A stretch of DNA of 26,464 nucleotides from RGIG3009 sp045648765. GTDB lineage: Bacteria > Bacillota > Clostridia > Oscillospirales > Acutalibacteraceae. The notes below the pieces were generated by a model. It was not told where the DNA came from. It did not search any database and was given only the letters and a program-made list of their open reading frames with translations. Numbering within the stretch: position 1 is the stretch's first letter; each line of letters begins with the position of its first letter. Shown piece after piece: positions 14,989 through 22,237 of this stretch. The translations under genes and the position numbers were made by a program. The stretch spans positions 1 through 26,464 of the forward strand of contig JAZROQ010000021.1 of the NCBI GenBank assembly GCA_045648765.1, given 5' to 3'.

Positions 14989-16092
14989 TTATTTTTTTGT
15001 GGAAAGTTTTCCGCCCGACACCACCACGGTTTTTCCGCTTTTTAATGCCGAAAGAGGGGAAGGGTCACAGCAAGTAATAAAAACTTGCCAATCTTTTATG
15101 TGGTTTAAGATATATTCTTGACGGGAACGGTCAAGTTCGCTCATAACGTCGTCCAACAGCGCAATGGGTTTTTCGCCGGTAACTTCTTCAAGCAAGGCGG
15201 CTTCGGCTAATTTGATGGCCAATACTGCCGACCGTTGCTGTCCTTGAGAACCAAAATTTTTAGCTGCGTTACCACCGATATAAATTTCCATATCATCCCG
15301 GTGGGGACCAACGGTAGTAAACCCCGCAGAAAAATCCGCTTTTCGGTGTTCGCACAAAGCATTATACAAATGCACGGCAATTTCTGCCGGAGTTTCTTCT
15401 TTTAAAAACTCCACCGAAGAAGCATAACGAATATCAAATTCTTCTTTTCCGGAACAAATTCCTTGATAAATTTGTCGCGCAATAGGGCTCAACCGATACA
15501 AATATTTGCGACGCGCATGAATAATTTTGCATCCGCTTTGTGCCAACTGACGGTCCCACAAATCCATCATTTCTTCTACCGCTTCACCACTGGTTTTTGT
15601 TTTACATAAAGCATTTCGTTGTTCCAAAACACGAGCATATTCGGAAAGCGATTGTATATATGAGGGATGTAATTGACAAAAAGCTGCATCAATCAGTTTT
15701 CTTCGTTCCGCGGGACTTCCCTTTATTAGCGATAGATGTGCCGGAGAAAACACAACACCGCAAAAAACACCCGCTAATTTTGTGGGAGATGTTTGTTTGA
15801 TGCCGTTTAATGTGGCCATACGGCGATTTATAATTTGTATTTGCGCTTCTTGCTGTCTGCCGGCTGCAAAAAAATCCATTTTCAGCAAACTTTGCTCGGC
15901 ACCAAATGCAATCATTTCTTTATCTTTTGCAGAACGAAAACTTTTGGTACCCGTAAACAACCAAAGCGCTTCTAAAATATTTGTTTTTCCTTGCGCATTT
16001 TCACCGACAATAATGTTAACCCCTTCACAAGGTTCATAACTGCCGGTTTGCAAATTACGAAATCCTTCAAAGGATAATCGGGATACTTTCAT
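14989..16092 (-). CDS. recF: DNA replication and repair protein RecF
   Basis: SMC-like ABC ATPase that, with RecO and RecR, helps load RecA at gaps and stalled forks. The 367 residues show Walker A GENAQGKT (30-37), the ABC signature FGSQGQQRS (280-288), and Walker B IALLDDVMSELD (310-321). The start MKVSRLSFEGFRN is typical. It sits in the conserved dnaN-S4-recF order, 15 bp after the S4 gene and 28 bp before remB. At its 3' end, an inverted pair TTTCCACA/TGTGGAAA (14977-14984 and 14998-15005) spans the stop codon. Confidence 0.97.
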   Translation of the reverse strand: MKVSRLSFEGFRNLQTGSYEPCEGVNIIVGENAQGKTNILEALWLFTGTKSFRSAKDKEMIAFGAEQSLLKMDFFAAGRQQEAQIQIINRRMATLNGIKQTSPTKLAGVFCGVVFSPAHLSLIKGSPAERRKLIDAAFCQLHPSYIQSLSEYARVLEQRNALCKTKTSGEAVEEMMDLWDRQLAQSGCKIIHARRKYLYRLSPIARQIYQGICSGKEEFDIRYASSVEFLKEETPAEIAVHLYNALCEHRKADFSAGFTTVGPHRDDMEIYIGGNAAKNFGSQGQQRSAVLAIKLAEAALLEEVTGEKPIALLDDVMSELDRSRQEYILNHIKDWQVFITCCDPSPLSALKSGKTVVVSGGKLSTKK

Positions 16093-16107
16093 ACCGATTG
16101 CCTTTCT

Positions 16108-16317
16108 TTATGAATTAACAACTGTTACCGTTTGTTTTTCAAACATAACAACATCACCCACGCGGATTTTTTTACCACGTTGTGTGCAAACCTCATTATT
16201 TACCATAACTTGTCCGCTTTGAATAACCAATTTTGCCTGTCCGCCGGAACCAACAAAATTTGCCAGTTTCAGCAAAGCATCCAAACGAATAAATTCTGTA
16301 CTAATACTTATTTTCAT
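16108..16317 (-). CDS. yaaA: S4-domain RNA-binding protein (YaaA family)
   Basis: A 69-residue S4-like protein. The pattern FIRLDALLKLANFVGSGGQAK, followed by GQVMVNNEVCTQRGKKIRVGD, is the S4 RNA-binding fold that covers almost the whole length. The family is found between dnaN and recF in most Firmicutes and has been linked to ribosome assembly. Its start overlaps the dnaN stop by 4 bases (ATGA), implying translational coupling. Confidence 0.93.
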   Translation of the reverse strand: MKISISTEFIRLDALLKLANFVGSGGQAKLVIQSGQVMVNNEVCTQRGKKIRVGDVVMFEKQTVTVVNS

Positions 16318-17417
16318 ACGCGTTTAATTTTTACCGGTAACACTAAGAAAAGGAAAGAATCGCCGGTAGAAGGAAGAAGTTTCATCGGGGCATGTGCTCC
16401 GTTTAATTCAATTAAAATTTCATCGCTTTCGGTGTTACGCAAAGCATCCAACAGAAAACGGCAGTTAAAACCGATTTCTTCTTGGCGGCCTTCCATTTCC
16501 ACGTTTACAATTTCATTTACGCTGCCGAGCGCCGTAATACACGATAAAAAGATTTGATTGTCTTTAAAACGGCAAATCAGCGGTGATTTTAAACGGTCAT
16601 TGATAACCAACGAAGCACGATCTACCGCATCAATAAGTTCTCTGGTTTTTACGCGAATGGTAGAAGACGAATCAGCCGGAATAGCCTTTTTATACGGCAA
16701 AAATTCACCGTCTAACAAACGAGAAAAAACAGAATACCCGCCAATTTCCATAATAACATGTCGAGAGCCAACCGTTAAATATAATGGTTCTTCTTCGTCA
16801 TTTAATAATTTTAACACTTCACCAAGCGTTTTTCCCGGTACCACAAAATGAAGCGATTCGCTGCTTTTTACCGTTTCGCTGCGCATAGCTAAACGAGAAC
16901 CGTCAACAGCTACCAGTTTTAAAATACTGTCATCCATTTCAAACAAAACACCGGTATGTACGGGACGAGCAATATCTTGCGATGCTGCAAAAAGTGTTTG
17001 ACGAATCATACTTTTGAGAATATTTTGTTGCATGGTCAATGCAGCACCGTCTTTAATAGTTGGCAATTCCGGATAATCTGCCGAAGAAAAGCCCATAATG
17101 GTAAATTCGGATTTACCGCTACGGATAATGGTGTTATTTCCGGCATTAGAAATAATAGATACTTCTTCTTCCGGTAATTTGCGCACAATTTCCGAAAACA
17201 ATTTTGCAGTTAAAACCAATTCGCCGGGTTCTTCCACCGTGGCTTCAATGGTAGTGGTAATACCAAGCTCCATATCGTAGCCTGCTAAAAACAAAGAGGA
17301 GGCAGAAGCTTTCATTAAAATACCTTCCAAAGCAGGTAAAGCCGATTTGGAAGCAACACCGCGTTGAACATTGTTGACAGCATCCACAAGTGCTTGTCTG
17401 GAACAGATAATTTTCAT
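16314..17417 (-). CDS. dnaN: DNA polymerase III beta subunit (sliding clamp)
   Basis: Ring-forming processivity clamp. It is 367 residues long from the second in-frame ATG (17415-17417), chosen because the AAAGG ribosome site lies 9 bases upstream. The first ATG, three codons earlier, directly abuts that site. The family-typical start MKIICSRQALVDAVNNVQRGV... LPALEGILMKA is intact, as are the mid-domain DYPELP and the end LLPSTGDSFLFLVLPVKIKRV (compare the usual 'MPMR'-type ending). It follows dnaA across the putative origin and overlaps the S4-domain gene. Confidence 0.97.
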   Translation of the reverse strand: MKIICSRQALVDAVNNVQRGVASKSALPALEGILMKASASSLFLAGYDMELGITTTIEATVEEPGELVLTAKLFSEIVRKLPEEEVSIISNAGNNTIIRSGKSEFTIMGFSSADYPELPTIKDGAALTMQQNILKSMIRQTLFAASQDIARPVHTGVLFEMDDSILKLVAVDGSRLAMRSETVKSSESLHFVVPGKTLGEVLKLLNDEEEPLYLTVGSRHVIMEIGGYSVFSRLLDGEFLPYKKAIPADSSSTIRVKTRELIDAVDRASLVINDRLKSPLICRFKDNQIFLSCITALGSVNEIVNVEMEGRQEEIGFNCRFLLDALRNTESDEILIELNGAHAPMKLLPSTGDSFLFLVLPVKIKRV

Positions 17418-17456
17418 AAAATTCATCCTTTCCTTTTTAAAAATAATATCTTTTTA

Positions 17457-17475
17457 AATAGTAGTAATTAGTAGT
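17457..17475 (-). other. DnaA-trio-like unwinding element
   Basis: On the strand reading dnaA to dnaN, ACTACTAATTACTACTATT follows a CCACA box core and a short TGC spacer. An A/T stretch (TTTAAAAAGATATTATTT) comes next. This order (box, G/C step, repeated trinucleotide, A+T-rich DNA) is that of the B. subtilis origin-unwinding element. There is a one-base slip in the trinucleotide register in the middle. Confidence 0.65.
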
Positions 17476-17540
17476 GCATGTGGAATTGTTGAATTGTTTT
17501 AAAAAACAAACAATAAAGCCAAAAAACAACAATAAAAAAT

Positions 17541-17626
17541 GTTTAAAAAAGTGACACAAAATGTTTGAAAAGTGAAAACTTTTAAAACTATCAACAGTTG
17601 GTGGAAAAGCACAAGTTAAAAAGTGA
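17541..17626 (+). repeat. Three short direct repeats in the origin
   Basis: Copies GTTTAAAAAAGTGA (17541-17554), GTTTGAAAAGTGA (17563-17575) and GTTAAAAAGTGA (17615-17626) share GTT-A-run-GTGA. Their starts are 22 and 52 bp apart, close to whole helical turns. They do not contain the DnaA-box core. Confidence 0.55.
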
Positions 17627-17695
17627 AAAATTTGTGGAAATAAGACTTAAACAGTTCACAAATTTCCACAAAGGATTAACAACTTTTTAAACTGT

Positions 17696-19039
17696 TTATC
17701 CTTCGGAAATGTTCTTTAAAATGTCGTTTACCATTCCTTTGAAGGAATAGTTTGTTTCCATACGTTCTTCCACTTCTCTTAAAGCATAAACCACCGTGGA
17801 ATGATCGCGACCGCCAAATTCTTTTCCAATATCTTTCATGGGAAGGCTTGTAATGTTACGCACAGCATAAATTGCCACTTGTCGCGCCGAAGAAATGGAA
17901 GAAGAACGTTTACCGGAACGAATATCCGATGCCGAAACTGACATAGTTCGCGCTACTTCGTTGATAATACGTTCTACCGTAATGGGGGTAGGTTGATTAT
18001 CGTTTTTGATATCACGAATGGCTTCTTGTGCGATAAGTTGTGAAGGGGTGGCACCTTCCAATTGACAGCGCGCCTGAATGCGACGCACAGCGCCTTCCAA
18101 CTGGCGAACGTTGCTTTTGAGTTGCGAAGCCAAATATTCAGAAATATCGTCGGAAATCTCAAATTTTAACAATTGCGCTTTTCGTTTAATAATAGCAATA
18201 CGTGTTTCTAAATCCGGGGGTTGAATGTCGGCCATTAAACCCATTTCGAAACGAGTACGTAACCGTTCTTCCAAAGTGGAAATTTCACGCGGAGGACGGT
18301 CGGAAGTAAGAACAATTTGTTTTTTTGCTTGATGCAATTCATCAAATGTATGGAAAAATTCTTCCTGCGTACTTTGTTTACCCGAAATAAATTGGATGTC
18401 GTCAATAAGTAAAATATCGACTTGGCGATATTTTTCGCGAAATTCTTTGGTAGAATGATTACGAATAGCTTCGATGAGTTCGTTTGTCATAAACTCGCCT
18501 TTGGTGAACAAAATTTTCATATTCGGCGAGTTTTTGCGAATTTCGTTGCAAATAGCAAACAAAAGGTGAGTTTTTCCAAGTCCCGAACCGCCATAAATGA
18601 ACAAAGGATTATAATCGCTGGCGGGTTTGCTGGCAACCGCTTGCGAAGCAGCATGTGCAAATTTATTAGAGGGGCCGACCACAAAATTTTCAAAAGAATA
18701 TTCGTAGTCCGAAGAATTTTTACCAAGCATATTTTCCGCCGAAGGAAAAACAGGAGCAGCCGTTTGTACGGGTGCGGGGGTTTCGGATTCTTTGGACAAA
18801 ATTTTAAGTTCCAAAGAAATACCCAACACTTCTCTAAATGCGTTTTTTATTTTTTCGGCATACTGTCCCTCAACAATACTGCGCTGAAAATTGGTATGTA
18901 CCGACAAAATAACCGTATTTTCCTCGATAGTGCACGGTTCAATACACGTAATCCACGTGTTGTATGCCACATCGCTGATATCCGGCAAATTATGTAGATA
19001 TTCTAAAATTTGAGACCACGCTTCTTTGATGGTTTCCAT
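17696..19039 (-). CDS. dnaA: Chromosomal replication initiator DnaA
   Basis: AAA+ initiator that binds DnaA boxes and opens oriC. The 447 residues contain the N-terminal domain I (1-80), a short linker, and Walker A GGSGLGKT (150-157) with Ser where Val is more usual. Walker B LLIDDIQ (210-216) follows, then the arginine-finger region and domain IV with GGRDHSTV (409-416), which reads the CACA half of the box. In the domain IV basic loop (RSGKRSSSISSARQ), my alignment puts S380 at the position of E. coli R399, which contacts the A+T half of the box. The ATG has an AAGGAG ribosome site. It is monocistronic or the leader of the dnaA-dnaN block. Confidence 0.98.
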   Translation of the reverse strand: METIKEAWSQILEYLHNLPDISDVAYNTWITCIEPCTIEENTVILSVHTNFQRSIVEGQYAEKIKNAFREVLGISLELKILSKESETPAPVQTAAPVFPSAENMLGKNSSDYEYSFENFVVGPSNKFAHAASQAVASKPASDYNPLFIYGGSGLGKTHLLFAICNEIRKNSPNMKILFTKGEFMTNELIEAIRNHSTKEFREKYRQVDILLIDDIQFISGKQSTQEEFFHTFDELHQAKKQIVLTSDRPPREISTLEERLRTRFEMGLMADIQPPDLETRIAIIKRKAQLLKFEISDDISEYLASQLKSNVRQLEGAVRRIQARCQLEGATPSQLIAQEAIRDIKNDNQPTPITVERIINEVARTMSVSASDIRSGKRSSSISSARQVAIYAVRNITSLPMKDIGKEFGGRDHSTVVYALREVEERMETNYSFKGMVNDILKNISEG

Positions 19040-19108
19040 GCGCTTTATACTCCTTAATTATATATTATAAATAACTATATAAAATACTAATTATTATAAA
19101 TACACCTA

Positions 19109-19137
19109 ATTGTAACATATTTTTTTACCTATTACAA
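19109..19137 (-). promoter_or_regulatory. Promoter of dnaA
   Basis: On the minus strand, TTGTAA (19132-19137), a 17-bp spacer and TACAAT (19109-19114) with an upstream TGT extended -10. It lies about 70 bp before the dnaA ATG. A weak DnaA-box-like sequence (ACAACCACA, 19134-19142, 6/9) overlaps the -35, which would allow autoregulation, but the match is poor. Confidence 0.6.
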
Positions 19138-19203
19138 CCACAAAAACAAATTATTTTTTAATTTTTATAATATTGGTAGATATAAAAGAGTTGTTTTTTA
19201 AAA

Positions 19204-19237
19204 GAAAGCCTAAATAAGGCGTTTAAGGGGCTTTTTT
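19204..19237 (+). terminator. Possible terminator-like hairpin between dnaA and rpmH
   Basis: AAAGCCTAAA pairs with TTTA-AGG-GGCTTT with a small bulge, followed on the plus strand by a T-run and further T-rich DNA. It lies upstream of both divergent promoters, so it terminates no visible gene. It could stop stray transcripts across the region, or be chance in A/T-rich DNA. Confidence 0.35.
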
Positions 19238-19293
19238 GATTTTAATTTTTAAAATAGCCAGATTGCATAAAAATAAAAAAGAACGAAAAACTG

Positions 19294-19323
19294 TTGACTT
19301 TTGTGAAAAAGGTGTTATATAAT
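19294..19323 (+). promoter_or_regulatory. Promoter of rpmH
   Basis: TTGACT (19294-19299), an 18-bp spacer and a perfect TATAAT (19318-19323). The start codon of rpmH is about 30 bp downstream. It is the strongest-looking promoter of the window, which fits a ribosomal protein gene. Confidence 0.75.
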
Positions 19324-19354
19324 ATACCCTTGCAAGGCGAAAGGGGGAAAAACC

Positions 19355-19489
19355 ATGCTTCGAACTTATCAACCTAAAAAAAGACATCGTAAAATGGAAC
19401 ACGGTTTCCGTAAAAGAATGGCAACTGCCAATGGCCGCAAAGTGCTGGCTCGCCGCAGAGCAAAAGGTAGAAATCGTCTCACCTATTAA
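19355..19489 (+). CDS. rpmH: 50S ribosomal protein L34
   Basis: A 44-residue basic protein beginning MLRTYQPKKRHRKMEHGFRK and ending GRNRLTY. It matches bacterial L34 (the usual 44-46 residues with RTYQP, HGFRxRMAT and GRxVLxRRRAKGR). The ATG is preceded by AAGGGGG. It lies divergent from dnaA, as in most bacteria, and is followed by a short terminator-like hairpin before rnpA, which probably lets L34 be made in excess over RNase P protein. Confidence 0.98.
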   Translation: MLRTYQPKKRHRKMEHGFRKRMATANGRKVLARRRAKGRNRLTY

Positions 19490-19490
19490 G

Positions 19491-19517
19491 AAAGGCCACC
19501 AATGCGTGGCTTTTTTT
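19491..19517 (+). terminator. Short terminator/attenuator between rpmH and rnpA
   Basis: Hairpin GCCAC (19495-19499) / GTGGC (19506-19510), extended by A-T pairs at its base, followed by a run of seven T. The stem is short, so partial read-through into rnpA is likely. No separate rnpA promoter was resolved. Confidence 0.65.
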
Positions 19518-19572
19518 ATTATGTGACAAGGGGTATCTTTTCAAATCAGCATTTGTTTGAAAGGAAATAACA

Positions 19573-19908
19573 ATGGCAAAACTATGTGTGCTGAAATTGA
19601 ATAAAGAATTCAAAACAGCCTATTATCACGGCAAATCGTTTGTGCATCCGGCTTTAATTCTTTATGTTCGTAAAAACCGATTCGGCGAACCGCGTTTTGG
19701 CATTACTACCGGCAAAAAAATCGGAAAAGCCGTACAACGGAATCGTTGTCGCCGCATTATTCGCGAAGCATATCGGCTTCATTATCCATCGCTTTCCGGT
19801 GGGTGGGATTTTGTTTTTGTTGCGCGAAAAGCAACGGTTTCCTATTCCGGCACACAAATGTATCGGGTCATGCAAGAACTATTTAAAAAAGCAGGAGTAT
19901 TATCATGA
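19573..19908 (+). CDS. rnpA: Ribonuclease P protein component
   Basis: Protein partner of the RNase P ribozyme, which trims the 5' leader of tRNA precursors. The 111 residues show the family core RFGITTGKKIGKAVQRNRCRRIIREAYR (41-68), with the RNR box at 56-65 that contacts the RNA. The N-terminal LNKEFKTAY and the C-terminal FVFVARKATVSYS strand are also present. An AAAGGAA ribosome site precedes the ATG. Its stop codon overlaps the start of yidD (ATGA), as is usual in this conserved cluster. Confidence 0.97.
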   Translation: MAKLCVLKLNKEFKTAYYHGKSFVHPALILYVRKNRFGEPRFGITTGKKIGKAVQRNRCRRIIREAYRLHYPSLSGGWDFVFVARKATVSYSGTQMYRVMQELFKKAGVLS

Positions 19909-20153
19909 AACACATACTGCTGTTTTTCATTCGGTTTTATCAACGGGCAATCTCTCCCCATTTTCCTGCTGTCTGTCGATTCACACCGACTTGTTCGGCC
20001 TATGCGGCAGAGGCAATTACTCGTTTTGGTGCATTAAAAGGTACATGGTTAGCATTACGGCGCATCATCCGCTGCCGTCCCGGTGGCGGTCACGGATACG
20101 ATCCGGTTCCTGAAAAAATCTTAAAAAACAAAAAAGGGGAGAACAGACCTTGA
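19905..20153 (+). CDS. yidD: Membrane protein insertion efficiency factor YidD
   Basis: A small (82-residue) protein at the inner face of the membrane, thought to help YidC insert proteins. It has an amphipathic N-terminus (LLFFIRFYQRAISP), the family signature CRFTPTCSAYAAEAI (C24, C30), and RCRPGGGHGYDPVP (C57). It overlaps rnpA upstream and yidC downstream by 4 bases each, so all three are translationally linked. Confidence 0.96.
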   Translation: MKHILLFFIRFYQRAISPHFPAVCRFTPTCSAYAAEAITRFGALKGTWLALRRIIRCRPGGGHGYDPVPEKILKNKKGENRP

Positions 20154-21295
20154 CAGCTTTATTTGATTTTTTAGCTATCCCTCTCGGATGGTTAATGAGC
20201 TTCATTTACAGCGGAATCCCGAACTATTTTATTTCTATTTTCTTGTTCACGTTAATCGTGAGAATTATTTTGTTTCCGCTGTCGTTAAAAACGCAAAAAA
20301 ACCAAGCCGACCGCGCTCGTTTAGCGCCTCGCTTGGAGAGACTTAAAAAGAAATACGAAAAAGACCCGAAAAAATTTCAAGAAAAGCAAATGGCTTTGTA
20401 CGAAAAAGAAGGCGTCAGCCTTACCGGCGGTTGTTTGCCGATGGTCGTGCAAATGTTGGTGCTTTTTGGTATTATTTCGGTTATTTATTCTCCGCTCAAA
20501 CACATTGCCCGCATTGATCAAGCCGTCATTGACGCTTCGGTAAAAGTGGTACAAACCGAAACCGTTGCCGCAAAAAAATACAAGGAAGCGGATTTTAAAG
20601 GTTACTACAAAGAAATGCGGATGCTCAGCGAGCTTGAAAATTACGAAAATAAAATCAAAACAGAAATTGCCACCGTGGAGGGCTATGACGTAGCAAAAGC
20701 CGACGCTGTGTTTCAGGAAATGAAAGAATTCCGAAAAGACTTTACGGTGTTTGGTTCGAACATGTTGGAAAATCCGGGCACAGGCGGTCTTGCAAAAATT
20801 AACGTTTTGTGGCTTATTCCGTTACTTTCGGGTTTAACTGCATTTTTGTCCAGTTTGCTTTCGATGCACTATACCAAGCAAGTCACCGGTTCGGAAGCTC
20901 AACCCGGACAAGGTTGTTCCAACAGCATGATGTTGATTATGATGCCGGCATTTTCGTTGTTTATCACGTTTTCCGTACCGGGCGGCGTGGGCGTTTATTG
21001 GATTTGTTCCAACTTGATTGCCTTGTTGCAAACCTTTGTGCTCAACCAAATTTATAATCCGGTAAAAATTCGTGCGCAAGCCGAAATTGAGTATGAAGAA
21101 CGTCGTCGCCAAAAGCAAGAAGACAAAAAACGTCTTGCCGAGGCAAGAGCAAGAGAACAACGCGAATTAGCATTGCAACAAAAAGAAGAAAAGAAACCAA
21201 CTTCTAAAAAGAAAAAACCGCAAGAAAACAAAGCCCAAACAGAGGCAGAAAATCCCGAAGAAGCGGGAGAAAAAACGGCACAGCCGGAAGAATAA
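20150..21295 (+). CDS. yidC: Membrane protein insertase YidC/Oxa1
   Basis: Inserts membrane proteins with or without SecYEG. The 381 residues start at a TTG that overlaps the yidD stop (TTGA), with GGGGAG 9 bases upstream. The Oxa1 core is seen in order. A first helix (about 25-45) carries the conserved arginine R38 in LIVRIILFPLS, followed by a charged cytoplasmic hairpin (50-90). The next helices are at 95-115, 217-240, 260-275 and 280-300. It differs from B. subtilis SpoIIIJ in three ways: no lipoprotein signal is visible, a roughly 85-residue charged segment (120-205) is inserted between helices 2 and 3, and a long K/E-rich tail (310-381) follows the core. Such enlarged YidC proteins are, to my knowledge, common in Oscillospirales. 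Confidence 0.96.
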   Translation: MTALFDFLAIPLGWLMSFIYSGIPNYFISIFLFTLIVRIILFPLSLKTQKNQADRARLAPRLERLKKKYEKDPKKFQEKQMALYEKEGVSLTGGCLPMVVQMLVLFGIISVIYSPLKHIARIDQAVIDASVKVVQTETVAAKKYKEADFKGYYKEMRMLSELENYENKIKTEIATVEGYDVAKADAVFQEMKEFRKDFTVFGSNMLENPGTGGLAKINVLWLIPLLSGLTAFLSSLLSMHYTKQVTGSEAQPGQGCSNSMMLIMMPAFSLFITFSVPGGVGVYWICSNLIALLQTFVLNQIYNPVKIRAQAEIEYEERRRQKQEDKKRLAEARAREQRELALQQKEEKKPTSKKKKPQENKAQTEAENPEEAGEKTAQPEE

Positions 21296-21342
21296 TGGTA
21301 ACGGAACAACTGTTTCCGATGTAATAGAAAAGAGGAAAAACC

Positions 21343-22197
21343 GTGCAAAAAGAAATTATTAAAGAAGCAGAAACGGTAGAAGAAGCTACCCTTCTTGCAG
21401 CCCAAGAATTGGGTGTTTCTCAAGAAAAATTACAAGTAGAAGTTTTGCAAGAACCGCAAAAGAAAGCGTTTGGTCTGTTTGGCGGCACTTTGGCAAAAAT
21501 CAAAGCCACTGTTTCGGGTGAAACACCGGCCGAAGCTGCTGTTGCATTTTTGAAAGACATTCTTGCTAAAATGGGTGTGGAAGAAGTTTCCATCAGCGTG
21601 GAAGAAGCAGATTCCCAATGCACCTTAACGTTGGAAGGCGAAGATTTAGGTTTTATTATCGGTCGTCGCGGTGAAACGTTGGATGCACTCCAATATTTAA
21701 CCGGTTTGGTAGCCAACCGTGTAGAAAACTCCTTTTACCGCGTAACTATCAACATTGGCAACTACCGCGAAAAACGTGAAAAAACGTTATCCGGTCTTGC
21801 CAGAAAAGCAGCTATCCAAGCTGCAAAAACCGGTCGCAGCACGTCGCTCGAACCGATGAATCCGTACGAACGCCGCATCATTCACACGGCCGTACAAAAA
21901 GTGGAAGGCGCTACTTCGTTCAGTGTGGGCAGCGACCCGAATCGTCACGTAGTGATTGCCGCATCCGATGACAATCCTGTCAAACGCGAACCTCGTGCAA
22001 ACCGTAACCGCGGCGAACGTCGAGAAGGCAAACGCCCCGAACGTTCGGCAGAAGCGGTGGAACGTCCGGTACGTGAAGTCCGCAAATTTGTTCCGCGCAG
22101 CAACCCCATGAACACGGCAGAGGATATTGCTCCCCCCGACAGAACAAAATCCGAAACCGAACTCACGGCAACGCTTTACGGCAGAATCGATTTATAA
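21343..22197 (+). CDS. khpB: RNA-binding protein Jag/KhpB
   Basis: A 284-residue RNA-binding protein with three parts. The Jag-N domain (1-55) begins QKEIIKEAETVEEATLLAA and has KKAFGLFGG. The KH domain has the GxxG loop GRRG (107-110). The R3H domain has ERRIIH (176-181). In streptococci it acts with KhpA and affects cell elongation and small-RNA binding. The C-terminal 75 residues are basic and low-complexity (R/E-rich) and are not part of the family core. GTG start with AGAGGA upstream. It lies 47 bp after yidC and closes the rpmH-jag transcription unit. Confidence 0.95.
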   Translation: MQKEIIKEAETVEEATLLAAQELGVSQEKLQVEVLQEPQKKAFGLFGGTLAKIKATVSGETPAEAAVAFLKDILAKMGVEEVSISVEEADSQCTLTLEGEDLGFIIGRRGETLDALQYLTGLVANRVENSFYRVTINIGNYREKREKTLSGLARKAAIQAAKTGRSTSLEPMNPYERRIIHTAVQKVEGATSFSVGSDPNRHVVIAASDDNPVKREPRANRNRGERREGKRPERSAEAVERPVREVRKFVPRSNPMNTAEDIAPPDRTKSETELTATLYGRIDL

Positions 22198-22202
22198 AAA
22201 AC

Positions 22203-22237
22203 AAAAAGCAACTCTACTTGTGTAGAGTTGCTTTTTT
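22203..22237. terminator. Bidirectional terminator shared by jag and rsmA
   Basis: Perfect 15-bp stem: arms AAAAAGCAACTCTAC (22203-22217) and its complement (22222-22236), with a 4-base loop. T-runs lie on each strand. It starts 6 bp after the jag stop and overlaps the stop codon of the convergent rsmA (22236-22238). Confidence 0.92.

Larger units (their letters stand above)
17427..17695. other. Putative replication origin (oriC), dnaA-dnaN intergenic region
   Basis: A very A+T-rich spacer containing DnaA-box-like sites with the CCACA core: TGTGGAAAT (17633-17641), ATTTCCACA (17662-17670), GGTGGAAAA (17600-17608) and TGTGGAATT (17479-17487). They match TTATCCACA at 6-7 of 9 positions. No perfect box is present. 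Near dnaN there is a DnaA-trio-like tract and a pure A/T stretch. The dnaA-dnaN gap is a common origin position in Firmicutes, and genes on both sides point away from this region. No GC-skew calculation was possible. Confidence 0.75.
19040..19354. other. Divergent dnaA-rpmH intergenic region, very A+T-rich
   Basis: No gene is seen here. It holds the leftward dnaA promoter and ribosome site, a rightward rpmH promoter, long A/T stretches including alternating TATA/TTATAAA between 19055 and 19110, and a terminator-like hairpin at 19204-19237. It may contribute to origin function, but no good DnaA box was found in it. Confidence 0.6.

Noticed and set aside
17427..19354. Perfect consensus DnaA boxes (TTATCCACA)
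   Set aside because: I looked on both strands of the two spacers flanking dnaA and found only variants with 6-7 of 9 matches.
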